A stretch of DNA of 64,000 nucleotides from Streptomyces sp. (lineage in GTDB: Bacteria > Actinomycetota > Actinomycetes > Streptomycetales > Streptomycetaceae). The stretch spans positions 148,867 to 212,866 of the forward strand of contig NZ_JAEKKT010000127.1 of the NCBI RefSeq assembly GCF_019510245.1, read 5' to 3'. Every line of letters begins with the position of its first letter. Within the stretch, counting starts at the first letter, position 1. Of this stretch, positions 42,561-51,166 are shown piece after piece. The translations under genes and the position numbers were made by a program. The notes beneath the pieces are model-generated. The model worked only from the letters and a program-made list of their open reading frames with translations. It had not been told where the DNA came from and did no database searches.

Positions 42561-44513
42561 TCACAGGCCCTGCGGCCGCATCCGGAAGTCGTACCGGGCG
42601 GGCAGCGGCTCGTCACCGAGCCGCGCCCACAGCCGGCCGAGCGCGTCCGACCCCTCCCGCAGGTCCGCCACCTCGAACCCGGTGTCGAACACGGCCTGGG
42701 CCGCGGCCCGCCGTCCCTCCGCGAGCAGCAGCTCCGCCTCCAGGAGCCGGAACCGCCCGCGGTCCCGGATCGCGGGGTGCAGCGCCTCCCACACGGCGCG
42801 GGCCTCCGCGACCCGCCGTACCCGCAGCAGCGCCTCGACGGCCTCGCGGCCGAGCGCCGCGCAGGCCGCCGTCCAGGTCTCGCCGTCGTCGGTGGGGGTA
42901 CCTCCCACGCCGTTCAGGCAGTGGGGGAGCATGCGGCACAGGTCGTCGAAGGCGTCCGCGAACCGCTCGGCGGCCCGCTCGTGCTGTCCGTACTCCTGGT
43001 CGGCGACGGCGAGGCAGCGCAGCAGCGGCCAGAGCGAGGGGGCGAGCGGCAGGGCCCGCTCCCAGCTGCGGACGGCCTGGGCGCGGTCGCCGGCGTGCCA
43101 CTGGGCGACGCCGAGGTGGTACTCGGTGTGCGGGGTGGCCGGGGCGGTCTCCAGCATGTCCCGCCAGTGCGGGGCGACCAGGGTCGGTCCGGGCGGGCGC
43201 ACCCGGCGGGGGTCGGGCAGGGTGCCGGTGCGCAGCAGCTCCCGCCAGGGAGCCTGCTCCTCGGTCAGTGTCGCTTCGGCGAACGGCGTGCCGGGCAGCT
43301 TCCAGTCCGCGCGCAGCACTTCGAGGGCGCCCCAGCCGGAGCCGGTGGCGAGGAGTTCGCCGGGTTCGGTGTCGGCGTACGGCTTCCAGGCGGTGTGGAC
43401 GGCGTCCAACCCGGCGCGCGGCAGGACGAGTTCCAGCCGCTCCTCGACGCTGTCCGGCGAAGCCGCCGACAGCGGTCCGTACGCCTCCAGCCAGGAGACC
43501 TCGCTCTCCGCGTCGAGACGGACGTGCTCCAGCTGGGTGCGGGTCAGTCCGGCCTGGATCTCGCGGTAGCCGCCGGTGCCGGGTCCGCCGAGCCACTCCT
43601 GCCAGCGCCGGCCGCCGGGGCCGGACCCCCACACGAACTGTTTCCGGCCGCGCAGTCCGTCGGTGGAGGTCTGCACCAGGCCGTGGCCGTCGGCGTCCAG
43701 CGCGGCGATCCAGCGGCGCCGCCCGTCCGGGATGTCGTAGAACCAGTCCGCCGCGTACGGCGGTTGGACGTCGTACGCCGGAACGGGCACCCGGTGCAGT
43801 CGGCGCTCGGGCCCGAACTCCCAGGCCTCCGCGGCCGGGACGACGATCCGGCGGTCCTCCGGTACGGCCGTGTTGGACCACCAGTAGGCCGGCACCGGGT
43901 GTTCGTGCGGGTTGCGGACGCGGACGCCGGCGTACAGGAAGTCGGAGCCGTCCGGCAGCCACAGGTCGACCTGGAAGGGCAGGTCGCGCAGCCGTTCCCA
44001 CTCCCACAGCCGGAGCATCTCCCCGCCGTCGGGGGCGGGGACGCGGGCCGCGTGCAGCGGGGCGCAGGCGAGGGTGGTGTGGCCGGTGGCCCCGATGTTC
44101 CACTCGATGCCGCCGGCGAACCAGGCGCCGTTGAGGGCGAGGTTGGCGGGCTGGAACACCGGGTTGCGGTGGAGGAGTTCGCGGCCGGTGGGCAGGTGGA
44201 CGAGGGAGGCGACGCGCCCGCCGAGGCCGGGCAGCACGGTGGCGCGCAGCCGGTCGTTCTCGATCACCAGGGCGTCGAGTGCGCGGGGCGTGCGCGCTCT
44301 GCCGTAGCCGTCGCGGATCCGCACCGGGAGGAGGCTGCGCAGCGGCTCGTGGCCGAGCCCACGGGCCATGTCCCGGGGCAGGTCCTCCCGGTCACGTTCG
44401 TCGACGCGGTGGCTCTCCTCGGGGAGGCTGAGCGGCGGGAGCGGGTTGTCCGGGCCCAACTCCGCCGCGGGCAGGGTCAGTACCTCACGTCGGATCCTGG
44501 TCACGATCACCAT
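42561..44513 (-). CDS. DUF5107 / TPR-like large cytoplasmic protein
   Basis: A 650-residue protein of the DUF5107 type. The N-terminal 400 residues resemble galactose-mutarotase-like beta-sandwich sequence (ALVIENDRLRATVLPGLGGRVASLVHLPTGRELLHRNPVFQPANLALNGAWFAGGIEWNIG, seen in blocks LGGRVASLVHLPTGREL, NGAWFAGGIEWNIG). The C-terminal 250 residues contain TPR-like helices (YHLGVAQWHAGDRAQAVRSW). Such proteins are thought to bind or process carbohydrates, but no activity is proven. I chose the ATG at 44513 (VIVTRIRREVLTLPAAEL); a TTG 18 codons upstream is less likely. An in-frame repeat element encodes about 13 residues near residue 530. Confidence 0.78.
   Translation of the reverse strand: MVIVTRIRREVLTLPAAELGPDNPLPPLSLPEESHRVDERDREDLPRDMARGLGHEPLRSLLPVRIRDGYGRARTPRALDALVIENDRLRATVLPGLGGRVASLVHLPTGRELLHRNPVFQPANLALNGAWFAGGIEWNIGATGHTTLACAPLHAARVPAPDGGEMLRLWEWERLRDLPFQVDLWLPDGSDFLYAGVRVRNPHEHPVPAYWWSNTAVPEDRRIVVPAAEAWEFGPERRLHRVPVPAYDVQPPYAADWFYDIPDGRRRWIAALDADGHGLVQTSTDGLRGRKQFVWGSGPGGRRWQEWLGGPGTGGYREIQAGLTRTQLEHVRLDAESEVSWLEAYGPLSAASPDSVEERLELVLPRAGLDAVHTAWKPYADTEPGELLATGSGWGALEVLRADWKLPGTPFAEATLTEEQAPWRELLRTGTLPDPRRVRPPGPTLVAPHWRDMLETAPATPHTEYHLGVAQWHAGDRAQAVRSWERALPLAPSLWPLLRCLAVADQEYGQHERAAERFADAFDDLCRMLPHCLNGVGGTPTDDGETWTAACAALGREAVEALLRVRRVAEARAVWEALHPAIRDRGRFRLLEAELLLAEGRRAAAQAVFDTGFEVADLREGSDALGRLWARLGDEPLPARYDFRMRPQGL
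42891..42930. repeat. Short palindromic repeat element inserted in-frame in the DUF5107 gene
   Basis: GGTGGGGGTACCTCCCACGC followed by CGTTCAGGCAGTGGGGGAGC on the plus strand. It is built like the centre of the dispersed repeat (GGGGGTACCCCC ... GGCTGGGGGAG) but with a different loop. It encodes MLPHCLNGVGGTP in the protein, a Cys/Asn/Gly string unlike its surroundings. Confidence 0.6.
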
Positions 44514-44570
44514 GGAACCCGGCGCCGGGTGAGCTGACCAGGGGAGCTGCCGGTCAGGATTGCGCAAAGG

Positions 44571-45125
44571 TCAGCCGGTGGTCCGCATCTCCGTCGTGAT
44601 CGCCCAGCGTTCGTGGTCCCGCCAGGCCCCGTCGATGTAGATCATGTTCGGCGAGAAGCCCTCCAGCCGGAACCCGGCACCGCGGGCGAGCGCGATGGAC
44701 GCGGTGTTGCCGGGCTGGGCGTTGATCTCCAGCCGGTGCAGCCGCATCGGCCCGAAGGCGTAGTCCACGACCAGGCCCATCGCCTCCCGCATCAGCCCGC
44801 GCCCGGCCGCGTGCGCGAACACGCCGTAGCCGAGCGCACCGCACTGGAAGCCGCCCTCGACGATGTTGTTGATGTTGATGAACCCGGCGATGGCGCCGTC
44901 GGCGTCCTTCTCGCAGACCAGGAACCCGGCCTTGCTGCGGTCCTCGATCAGCCGTCCCGCGTAGCCGGCGTAGGCCGCGTCCGTGGTGGGCGGGAACAGC
45001 CAGGGCTGGTGGAGGTCCTTGCTCTCCCGGGTGCGGGCGACGAACTCGGCGCCGTCCTCGTAGGTGTACGGGCGGATGCCCACGCGGGGACCTTCGGCGA
45101 GGTAGCGGGAAGCGGTGTGCGGCAT
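44571..45125 (-). CDS. GNAT-family N-acetyltransferase (RimJ/RimL-like)
   Basis: A 184-residue GNAT. The N-terminal strand reads RVGIRPYTYEDGAEFVARTRES. The acetyl-CoA site region is ALGYGVFAHAAGRGLMREAMGLVVDYAF, and the C-terminal part is LHRLEINAQPGNTASIALARGAGFRLEGF, both seen as the usual RimJ/RimL blocks (for example QPGNTASIALARGAGF). It probably acetylates an N-terminal amino group or a small molecule. ATG at 45125; separate from DUF5107 by 57 bp on the same strand. Confidence 0.9.
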   Translation of the reverse strand: MPHTASRYLAEGPRVGIRPYTYEDGAEFVARTRESKDLHQPWLFPPTTDAAYAGYAGRLIEDRSKAGFLVCEKDADGAIAGFININNIVEGGFQCGALGYGVFAHAAGRGLMREAMGLVVDYAFGPMRLHRLEINAQPGNTASIALARGAGFRLEGFSPNMIYIDGAWRDHERWAITTEMRTTG

Positions 45126-45226
45126 CCCGACACCCTACGCGGAGCCACCTCCGGCGTCGCATGGAATACGGCCTGCGGAGCGCGCCGACGGCCCCGGTGG
45201 CGAGGCACGGCCCTCCGGGCGAGCCG

Positions 45227-46150
45227 TCAGCGCAGGGCAGGCTCCCGCAGGGTCAGCGTGCCCGCATCCGCGTCCACCTCGGCGGCGACCCCGAGCGGCA
45301 TGGTCAGGGCCGCCTCACAGTGCCCGAACCCGAACTCCTCCAGCACCGGCACGCCGAGGCCGCCGAGCCGGTCGAGGAGCATCGGCCGTACCCGCTCGTA
45401 GGGCCCGCACCGGTCCCAGGAGCCGAGCAGGATCCCGGCGACGCCGTCGAGCCATCCGGACCGCAACAGCTGGGTGATGCTCCGGTCGAGGCTGTACGGC
45501 GCCTCGCCGACGTCCTCCAGCAGGAGCAGGCCGCCCCGCGCGCCGGTGCGGGTGTGCGGGGTGCCGACGCCCGTGGCGAGCAGCCGCAGGCAGCCGCCGA
45601 CGGTGACACCCGTGGCCCGGCCGCCCAAAAGCGCGGCGCCCCGCGAGGGGATGGTGCGGACCGTCTCCGGGGCGAAGAGGGTGGCCCGCAGGTGTTCCTG
45701 TGCCTCGGTGCTCTTGACGAAGTCGGCACCGGCGGCCACCGGCCCGTACAGGGTGGCGAGGCCGAGCCGGGTCGCGAACGCCTCGTGCAGGACGGTCGCG
45801 TCGCTGAAGCCGACGAACACCTTCGGGCCGGCCGCCCGCATCGCGTCCCAGTCGAGCAGGTCGACGAGGCGCTGTGCGCCGTAGCCGCCGCGCGCGCAGA
45901 GCACGGCGGAGACGGACGGGTCGCACCAGGCCCGCTGGAGGTCGGCCGCGCGCTCGGCGTCGGAGCCCGCGAGGTATCCCAGGTCACCGTCCGTGGCGAG
46001 CACGTGGGGCGCCGCCACCGGGTCGAGGTCCCAGCCGCGCAGGATGTCGAGGCCGGCCTGCAGCCGCTCCTCCACCACCGGCCCGCTCGGCGCCACGACG
46101 GCGACCCGCGCGCCGGCGGCGAGTCGCGCCGGGCGTGTCAGTTCGGTCAC
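45227..46150 (-). CDS. S66-family LD-carboxypeptidase (muramoyltetrapeptide carboxypeptidase-like)
   Basis: A 307-residue serine peptidase that removes the terminal D-Ala from the L,D-bond of cell-wall tetrapeptides or acts on a related substrate. Visible sites are the nucleophile Ser in VFVGFSDATVLHEAF, the acidic residue in LLLLEDVGEAPYSLDR, and the His in EFGFGHCEAALTMPLG. The start RVAVVAPSGPVVEERL is typical. No signal peptide, so cytoplasmic, as expected for peptidoglycan recycling. The GTG start at 46150 overlaps the S9 peptidase stop by 4 bp. It is the last gene of the peptidase operon. Confidence 0.9.
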   Translation of the reverse strand: MTELTRPARLAAGARVAVVAPSGPVVEERLQAGLDILRGWDLDPVAAPHVLATDGDLGYLAGSDAERAADLQRAWCDPSVSAVLCARGGYGAQRLVDLLDWDAMRAAGPKVFVGFSDATVLHEAFATRLGLATLYGPVAAGADFVKSTEAQEHLRATLFAPETVRTIPSRGAALLGGRATGVTVGGCLRLLATGVGTPHTRTGARGGLLLLEDVGEAPYSLDRSITQLLRSGWLDGVAGILLGSWDRCGPYERVRPMLLDRLGGLGVPVLEEFGFGHCEAALTMPLGVAAEVDADAGTLTLREPALR

Positions 46151-48081
46151 TTCACCAGCTCCAGCTCGGGGATTCCGGGCACGTCCAGCCCGAACACCTG
46201 AGCGTACAAGCCGAGCTCCGCCTCCAGCGCGGCGACCATGGTCTCCGCGCGCCGGAAGCCGTGGCCCTCGCCCGCGAAGGTGAGGTACGCGTGCGGCACG
46301 GGGCGGCCGTCGAGCCGGGCGAGGAACCGCTCGCACTGCGCGGGCGGGCAGATCACGTCGTCCAGCCCCTGGAGCAGCAGGAAGGGCGCCGTGAGCCGGT
46401 CGGCGTGCTCGCTGGGCGACCGCTCGACGTACCGCCCGGGCACCTCGGCGAGCGGGCCGATCAGGGATTCCAGGTAGCGGGACTCGAAGTCGTGGGTCTC
46501 CCCCGCGCCCCAGCTGGTGAGGTCGAGGACGGGGTAGGCGATGGTGCCGCAGGCGTAGACGTCGGTGCCGGTCAGGGAGGCGGCCGCGGTCCAGCCGCCG
46601 GCGCTGCCGCCGCGGATCGCGAGCCGGGCGCGGTCGGCGGTGCCCTCCTCGGCGAGGGCGAGCGCGACGGCCGCGCAGTCCTCGACGTCGACCACGCCCC
46701 ACTGCCCGCGCAGCCGCTCCCGGTACTCCCGTCCGTATCCGGTGGAGCCGCCGTAGTTGACCTCGGCGACGCCGATGCCCCGGGAGGTGAAGTAGGCGAT
46801 CGCCAGGTCGAGGACGAGCGGTGTCCTGCTGGTGGGGCCGCCGTGCGCCCAGACGACGTACGGCGGCAGCTCGCCCTCGGGGGCGCGGTGGCCGGGGTGG
46901 CGGGGCGGGTGGATGTGGGCGTGCACCTCGCGGCCGCCGGGTCCGGCGAAGGTGCGGACCTGCGGCTCGGGGTAGTAGGCGGGGTCGACCGCGTCCTGGT
47001 GGGGGGTGCCGACGACCCGGGCGCGGCCGGAGGCGGTGTCGAGTTCGACGACCTCGTGGGCGGTGCGCGGGCCGGCGCCGACCGCGATCACGCGGGTGCC
47101 GTGCGCGGCGAGGGTGGCGGAGAACTCGGTCCACGGTCCGGCCGCGTCGGCGAGCTCGCCGGTCTCCGGATCGAGTATGCCGAGCGTCATCGCCCCGCGG
47201 CCGTGCAGGACCGCGACCAGCCCGTTGGCCAGCGGTGCGAACCAGTTCTGGCCGAGCCGCCAGAGCGGGCCCGCGAACTCCTCCTCGCGCGGGCACAGGG
47301 CCACGTCGTCGCGGTACAGGTTCCACCAGCCGCTGCGGTCGCTCGTGTACAGCAGCCGGTCGTCCGCGGACCACTCCACCTGAGCGACGGCCTCCGTGGG
47401 ACCGCCGGCCACGGTGCGGACCGCGTGCAGGACTCCGTCGCCGCCGACCTCGCCGACCAGCAGTTCCGTGCCGTCCCACGGCATCCGCGGATGGTCCCAG
47501 GCGAGCCAGGCGGCTCGCCGCCCGTCGTGCGAGAGCCGCGGCCCGGTCACGAACCGGTGCCGTCCGTCGGTGAGTTCGCGTACGGCGGCCCGGGCGTCGG
47601 CGGCCGAGCCGTCCAGCGGCACGGCGGCGAGCACCCGGCGTACGTCGGTGGGACCGTCGCCCGTGAACTCCTCCAGGACGCACCAGACTTCGGACCGGTC
47701 GAGCAGCAACTGCGGGTCGGCCCACCGGGGTCCGGGCGGGGTCAGCGGCCGGGGCGCCTCGCCGGGCCGGTACAGGTAGAGCCGCTGGTCGTCGAAGTGA
47801 ACAAAGACCAGCAGCGGTTGCTCACCGCCGTCCGGTACGGCACCGGCCCAGGGTCGTCCGCCGTACTCGATGACCCGGCTGCGCACGTTCCACGGCGCGG
47901 GCAGCACGGACTCCCCGGTGGAGCCGCGGACCAGGGTCCTGCGGCCGCCCTCCGCGGGCCGCGGTTCGGTCCACCAGGGCTCGTCGCCGACGAAGCCCAC
48001 CCACTCGGCGAAGCCGTCGTGCGCCGCCGCGAGGGCCGCGTCGACGGGTGAGGGCCATGAGCCGTACGCCTTCGTCTCCAC
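46147..48081 (-). CDS. S9-family prolyl oligopeptidase / aminopeptidase
   Basis: A 644-residue serine peptidase with an N-terminal beta-propeller (VRSRVIEYGGRPWAGA, LLYTSDRSGWWNLY, and further blades) and a C-terminal alpha/beta hydrolase domain. The catalytic Ser is in IRGGSAGGWTAAA, the Asp in LLLQGLDDVICPP, and the His in FAGEGHGFRRAE. It resembles acylaminoacyl/dipeptidyl peptidases. No signal peptide, so the enzyme acts on internal peptides. GTG start at 48081. It follows the M20 peptidase by 16 bp and overlaps the S66 start. Confidence 0.92.
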   Translation of the reverse strand: METKAYGSWPSPVDAALAAAHDGFAEWVGFVGDEPWWTEPRPAEGGRRTLVRGSTGESVLPAPWNVRSRVIEYGGRPWAGAVPDGGEQPLLVFVHFDDQRLYLYRPGEAPRPLTPPGPRWADPQLLLDRSEVWCVLEEFTGDGPTDVRRVLAAVPLDGSAADARAAVRELTDGRHRFVTGPRLSHDGRRAAWLAWDHPRMPWDGTELLVGEVGGDGVLHAVRTVAGGPTEAVAQVEWSADDRLLYTSDRSGWWNLYRDDVALCPREEEFAGPLWRLGQNWFAPLANGLVAVLHGRGAMTLGILDPETGELADAAGPWTEFSATLAAHGTRVIAVGAGPRTAHEVVELDTASGRARVVGTPHQDAVDPAYYPEPQVRTFAGPGGREVHAHIHPPRHPGHRAPEGELPPYVVWAHGGPTSRTPLVLDLAIAYFTSRGIGVAEVNYGGSTGYGREYRERLRGQWGVVDVEDCAAVALALAEEGTADRARLAIRGGSAGGWTAAASLTGTDVYACGTIAYPVLDLTSWGAGETHDFESRYLESLIGPLAEVPGRYVERSPSEHADRLTAPFLLLQGLDDVICPPAQCERFLARLDGRPVPHAYLTFAGEGHGFRRAETMVAALEAELGLYAQVFGLDVPGIPELELVK

Positions 48082-48097
48082 GTGCTCTCCTCATCAC

Positions 48098-49402
48098 CTA
48101 TGCCGTGCGCAGGAAGCGGTCCAGGACCTGGACACCGAAGTGCAGGGCCTCGACGGGGACGCGTTCGTCGACGCCGTGGAACAGGGCCTGGTAGTCCAGG
48201 TCCTCGGGGAGCTTGAGCGGGGCGAACCCGTAGCCGGTGATGCCGAGCCGGGAGAACTGCTTGGCGTCGGTGCCGCCCGACATGCAGTACGGCACCACGT
48301 GCCCGTCGGGGGCGAACTCCTCGACGGCGGCGCGCATCCGGGCGTACGTCGGTGAGTTCAGCGGTGCCTGGAGGGCGACCTCGCGGTGGTGGAACTCCCA
48401 GTCGACGTCGGGGCCGGTGAGGCGGTCGAGGGTGGCGCGGAACTCGTCCTCGGTGCCGTACAGGTAGCGTCCGTCGACGAAGGCGACGGCCTCGCCGGGG
48501 ATGACGTTGACCTTGTAACCGGCGTTCAGCATGGTCGGGTTGGCGCTGTTGCGGATGGTGGACTCGACCAGCCCGGCGGCCGGGCCGAGCTTGTCGAGGA
48601 GCACGTCGACGTCGGTGAGGTCGGGTTCGATGCCGTAGAGGGCGGCGAGTTCCGTGAGGGCGGCGGTGACCGTGGGGGTGAGCCGGAGCGGCCAGCGGTG
48701 CTCGCCGATGCGGGTGACGGCGGCGGCGAGGCGGGTGACCGCGTTCTCCTTGTTGACCTTGGAGCCGTGCCCGGCCCGGCCGCGCGCGGTGAGCTTGAGC
48801 CAGGCGGTGCCGCGCTCCCCGGCGGCGACGGGGTAGAGGTGCCGTCCGGTGCCGTCGTGGAAGGTGAAGGCGCCCGACTCGCCCACGCCCTCGGTGCAGC
48901 CCTCGAACAGTTCGGGGTGGTGCTCGGCGAGGAACCCGGAGCCGTCCTCGGCGCTGGCCTCCTCGTCGGCGGTGAACGCGACGACGATGTCCCGCCGCGG
49001 CCGCACCCCCTCCCGGGCCCAGGCCCGCACCACGGCCAGGATCATCGCGTCCATGTTCTTCATGTCGACGGCGCCCCGCCCCCACACGACCCCGCCGCGG
49101 ACCTCCCCCGAGAACGGGTCGACGCGCCAGTCGGCGGCCTGCGCGGGTACGACGTCGAGGTGGCCGTGGACCAGGAGCGCGTCCGCGGTCGCGTCCGTCC
49201 CCTCGACGCGGGCGACGACGTTGGTGCGCCCCGCGGTCCGCTCGAGAAGGATCGGCTCCAGGCCCGCTCCGGCGAGCCGCTCGGCCGCGTACTCGGCGGC
49301 GGGCCGCTCCCGGCAGTCGCCGCCGCCGAAGTTGCTGGTGTCGATCCGGATCAGCTCGGAGGTGAACCGGACGACCTCGTCCAGTGCCTGCCCGTCAGCC
49401 AT
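48098..49402 (-). CDS. M20-family zinc peptidase
   Basis: A 434-residue metallopeptidase (M20/M25/M40). The zinc ligands are in LLVHGHLDVVPA (His), WGRGAVDMKNMDA (Asp), FTADEEASAEDGSGF (Glu), with the distal FHGVDERV (His). The dimerisation domain occupies residues about 190-310. Family members are di- and tripeptidases, carboxypeptidases or deacylases. The ATG at 49402 lies inside the end of the M55 gene (8-bp overlap), so the two are coupled. The long in-frame extension upstream is antiframe to the M55 gene and is rejected. Confidence 0.92.
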   Translation of the reverse strand: MADGQALDEVVRFTSELIRIDTSNFGGGDCRERPAAEYAAERLAGAGLEPILLERTAGRTNVVARVEGTDATADALLVHGHLDVVPAQAADWRVDPFSGEVRGGVVWGRGAVDMKNMDAMILAVVRAWAREGVRPRRDIVVAFTADEEASAEDGSGFLAEHHPELFEGCTEGVGESGAFTFHDGTGRHLYPVAAGERGTAWLKLTARGRAGHGSKVNKENAVTRLAAAVTRIGEHRWPLRLTPTVTAALTELAALYGIEPDLTDVDVLLDKLGPAAGLVESTIRNSANPTMLNAGYKVNVIPGEAVAFVDGRYLYGTEDEFRATLDRLTGPDVDWEFHHREVALQAPLNSPTYARMRAAVEEFAPDGHVVPYCMSGGTDAKQFSRLGITGYGFAPLKLPEDLDYQALFHGVDERVPVEALHFGVQVLDRFLRTA

Positions 49403-50228
49403 ACTGCTCCTCCACCGCGGCCGAGACGATCGTGGTGACCGCCTTGAAGGTGCGGATGCCGTCGTACATGGTCCCCTCGGTGTACGCCACCTTCCGCTCG
49501 CCGACCTGGTCCACGCCGGGGACGACGGTGGCGGCCAGGGCGAGGTGCTCGGCGTCGAACTCCAGGGCGATCGTGAACGGTCCGCCGGACACGGGCTCGT
49601 GGCGCACCGCCAGCGCGGTCGCCTCCTTGGCGGCGGCGCGGATGTCGGCGGCGGTCCGGGCCGGCGTCCGGCACACGGCCGCATACCTCGACACGTGGTC
49701 CTTGACGGCGACCTTGCGGGCCTCGGGCGCGTAGCCGAGGGCGTCCTCGCAGGCCAGGTCGTCGCCGGTGACGAGGACGACGGGGACGCCGTACTCGGCG
49801 ACGACGTGCGCGTTGAGCAGGCCCTCGCTGGCCCGGACGTCGTTCAGCCAGACGCCGGTGACGGAGTTCGGCAGGTAGGTGTGGGCGAGAACGCCTTCCA
49901 TGCCGGCGCCGGTGTGGTAGCCGACGAAGGCGATACCGTCCACGTCACCGTGCTGGACGCCCTCGACCATGGACAGCGTCTTGTGCCGGCCGGTGATCAT
50001 CTGGGCACGGTCGTCGAGCTGCTCCAGGAGCAGGTTGCGCATGCTCCAGTGGGCCTCGTTGATGAGGACCTCGTCGGCGCCGCCGTCGTAGAACCCGAGG
50101 ACGGCGGCGTTGACGTCGGAGGTGAACATCGGCCGGCACCGCTCCCACTGCGGCGCGCCGGGCAGCACGTCGCCGGGCCAGGTCACCCCGGTGGCGCCCT
50201 CCATGTCGGCGCTGATGAGGATCTTCAT
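49395..50228 (-). CDS. M55-family D-aminopeptidase (DppA-like)
   Basis: A 277-residue zinc peptidase similar to Bacillus DppA, which cleaves D-Ala-D-Ala and D-amino-acid peptides. The metal ligands D8 and E10 (SADMEGATGV), H60 (INEAHWSM) and His in VGYHTGAGM near 105 match DppA positions. The strand VVLVTGDDLACEDAL is also typical. The ATG at 50228 is unambiguous. It is the first gene of the four-peptidase set, and its product would start with D-amino acid peptides. Confidence 0.92.
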   Translation of the reverse strand: MKILISADMEGATGVTWPGDVLPGAPQWERCRPMFTSDVNAAVLGFYDGGADEVLINEAHWSMRNLLLEQLDDRAQMITGRHKTLSMVEGVQHGDVDGIAFVGYHTGAGMEGVLAHTYLPNSVTGVWLNDVRASEGLLNAHVVAEYGVPVVLVTGDDLACEDALGYAPEARKVAVKDHVSRYAAVCRTPARTAADIRAAAKEATALAVRHEPVSGGPFTIALEFDAEHLALAATVVPGVDQVGERKVAYTEGTMYDGIRTFKAVTTIVSAAVEEQYG

Positions 50229-50305
50229 GGACCGTCACGTTACGCGCCGGAGGGGACCGGGGCCACGGTGCGCACGGCGGGTCGGCCGCCGTGCGGTCCG
50301 CTCCC

Positions 50306-51031
50306 TCAGTTCTCGCGCCCCGCCAGCACCCACCTGGACGGCAGGACGATCCGTTCGCCGTCCGGGGCGGCCTCGGTGGTCGTCAGCGGGAGTTCGCCGC
50401 TCGCGAGGACCGCGAGGCCCGCGTTGCGCAGGTACTCCGGGACCGCGGCGTCGGCGACCTCGCCGGGGGCGATGCCGTGCCGGAAGATCGGGGCGAGCTT
50501 GGGCGGCGGTCCCGAGGGGCTCTGGGCGAGACCGCCGAGAACGGGCCGGGCGGCCTCGGAGAGCTCGACGAGGAACGCCCGGCCGCGGCTGCCGACGAGG
50601 GTGGCGATCGCGTCGATCACCGGCTGCCGGTCGGCGGGTTCGCACTGGTGCAGGACACCCCGCATGTAGAGGTTGGCGTCGCCCAGCTCCGCGTGCAGGG
50701 CATCGGCCTCGCTCTTCTCGGCCGCGTCGAGGACCCGGTACCGGGCCTGTCCCGCGGGATCGGCGCGCCGGGCGTGGTCCAGGGCGGCCTCGGATATGTC
50801 GGCGCCCAGGACACGCGGAAAGCGCTGCGCGAGGTAGCGGGTCTGGGTGCCGTTGCCGCAGCCGAGGTCCACCAGGGGCAGCCCCGGGTCGGTCAGGTGG
50901 GCCTCGAAGAGGGCGACGTGGACCGCGGCGGTCACGTCCGGTTCGGCGTCCCAGAACACCGCCCCCGGTTCTTCGGGGGCTTCTTTCCAGAAACCCTCCC
51001 AGGCATGCCGGTACCGACTCGTCACGCTCAT
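50306..51031 (-). CDS. Class I SAM-dependent methyltransferase
   Basis: A 241-residue methyltransferase. SAM-binding motif I is LPLVDLGCGNGTQTRYLA near residue 55, strand 2 ends VLGADISEAALDHARR, and the C-terminal substrate region is unusual (VLPSRWVLAG). It resembles thiopurine/ubiquinone-like methyltransferases only generally. The ATG at 51031 follows GGGGAG with 6-nt spacing; a TTG two codons upstream is less likely. Its 77-bp gap to the M55 gene makes co-transcription possible but unproven. Confidence 0.86.
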   Translation of the reverse strand: MSVTSRYRHAWEGFWKEAPEEPGAVFWDAEPDVTAAVHVALFEAHLTDPGLPLVDLGCGNGTQTRYLAQRFPRVLGADISEAALDHARRADPAGQARYRVLDAAEKSEADALHAELGDANLYMRGVLHQCEPADRQPVIDAIATLVGSRGRAFLVELSEAARPVLGGLAQSPSGPPPKLAPIFRHGIAPGEVADAAVPEYLRNAGLAVLASGELPLTTTEAAPDGERIVLPSRWVLAGREN

Positions 51032-51166
51032 GGCCAACTCCCCAGGGTGGAACCGCAGATGACCGCCGTCACTGACGCGTCAGTACGGTTTACCCTGCGC
51101 GGGTTTCGGCCACAAGCGCCCGGCGTGTTCCTTCACCACACGTTCGGCGAACGTGCGCCCCCCGGG

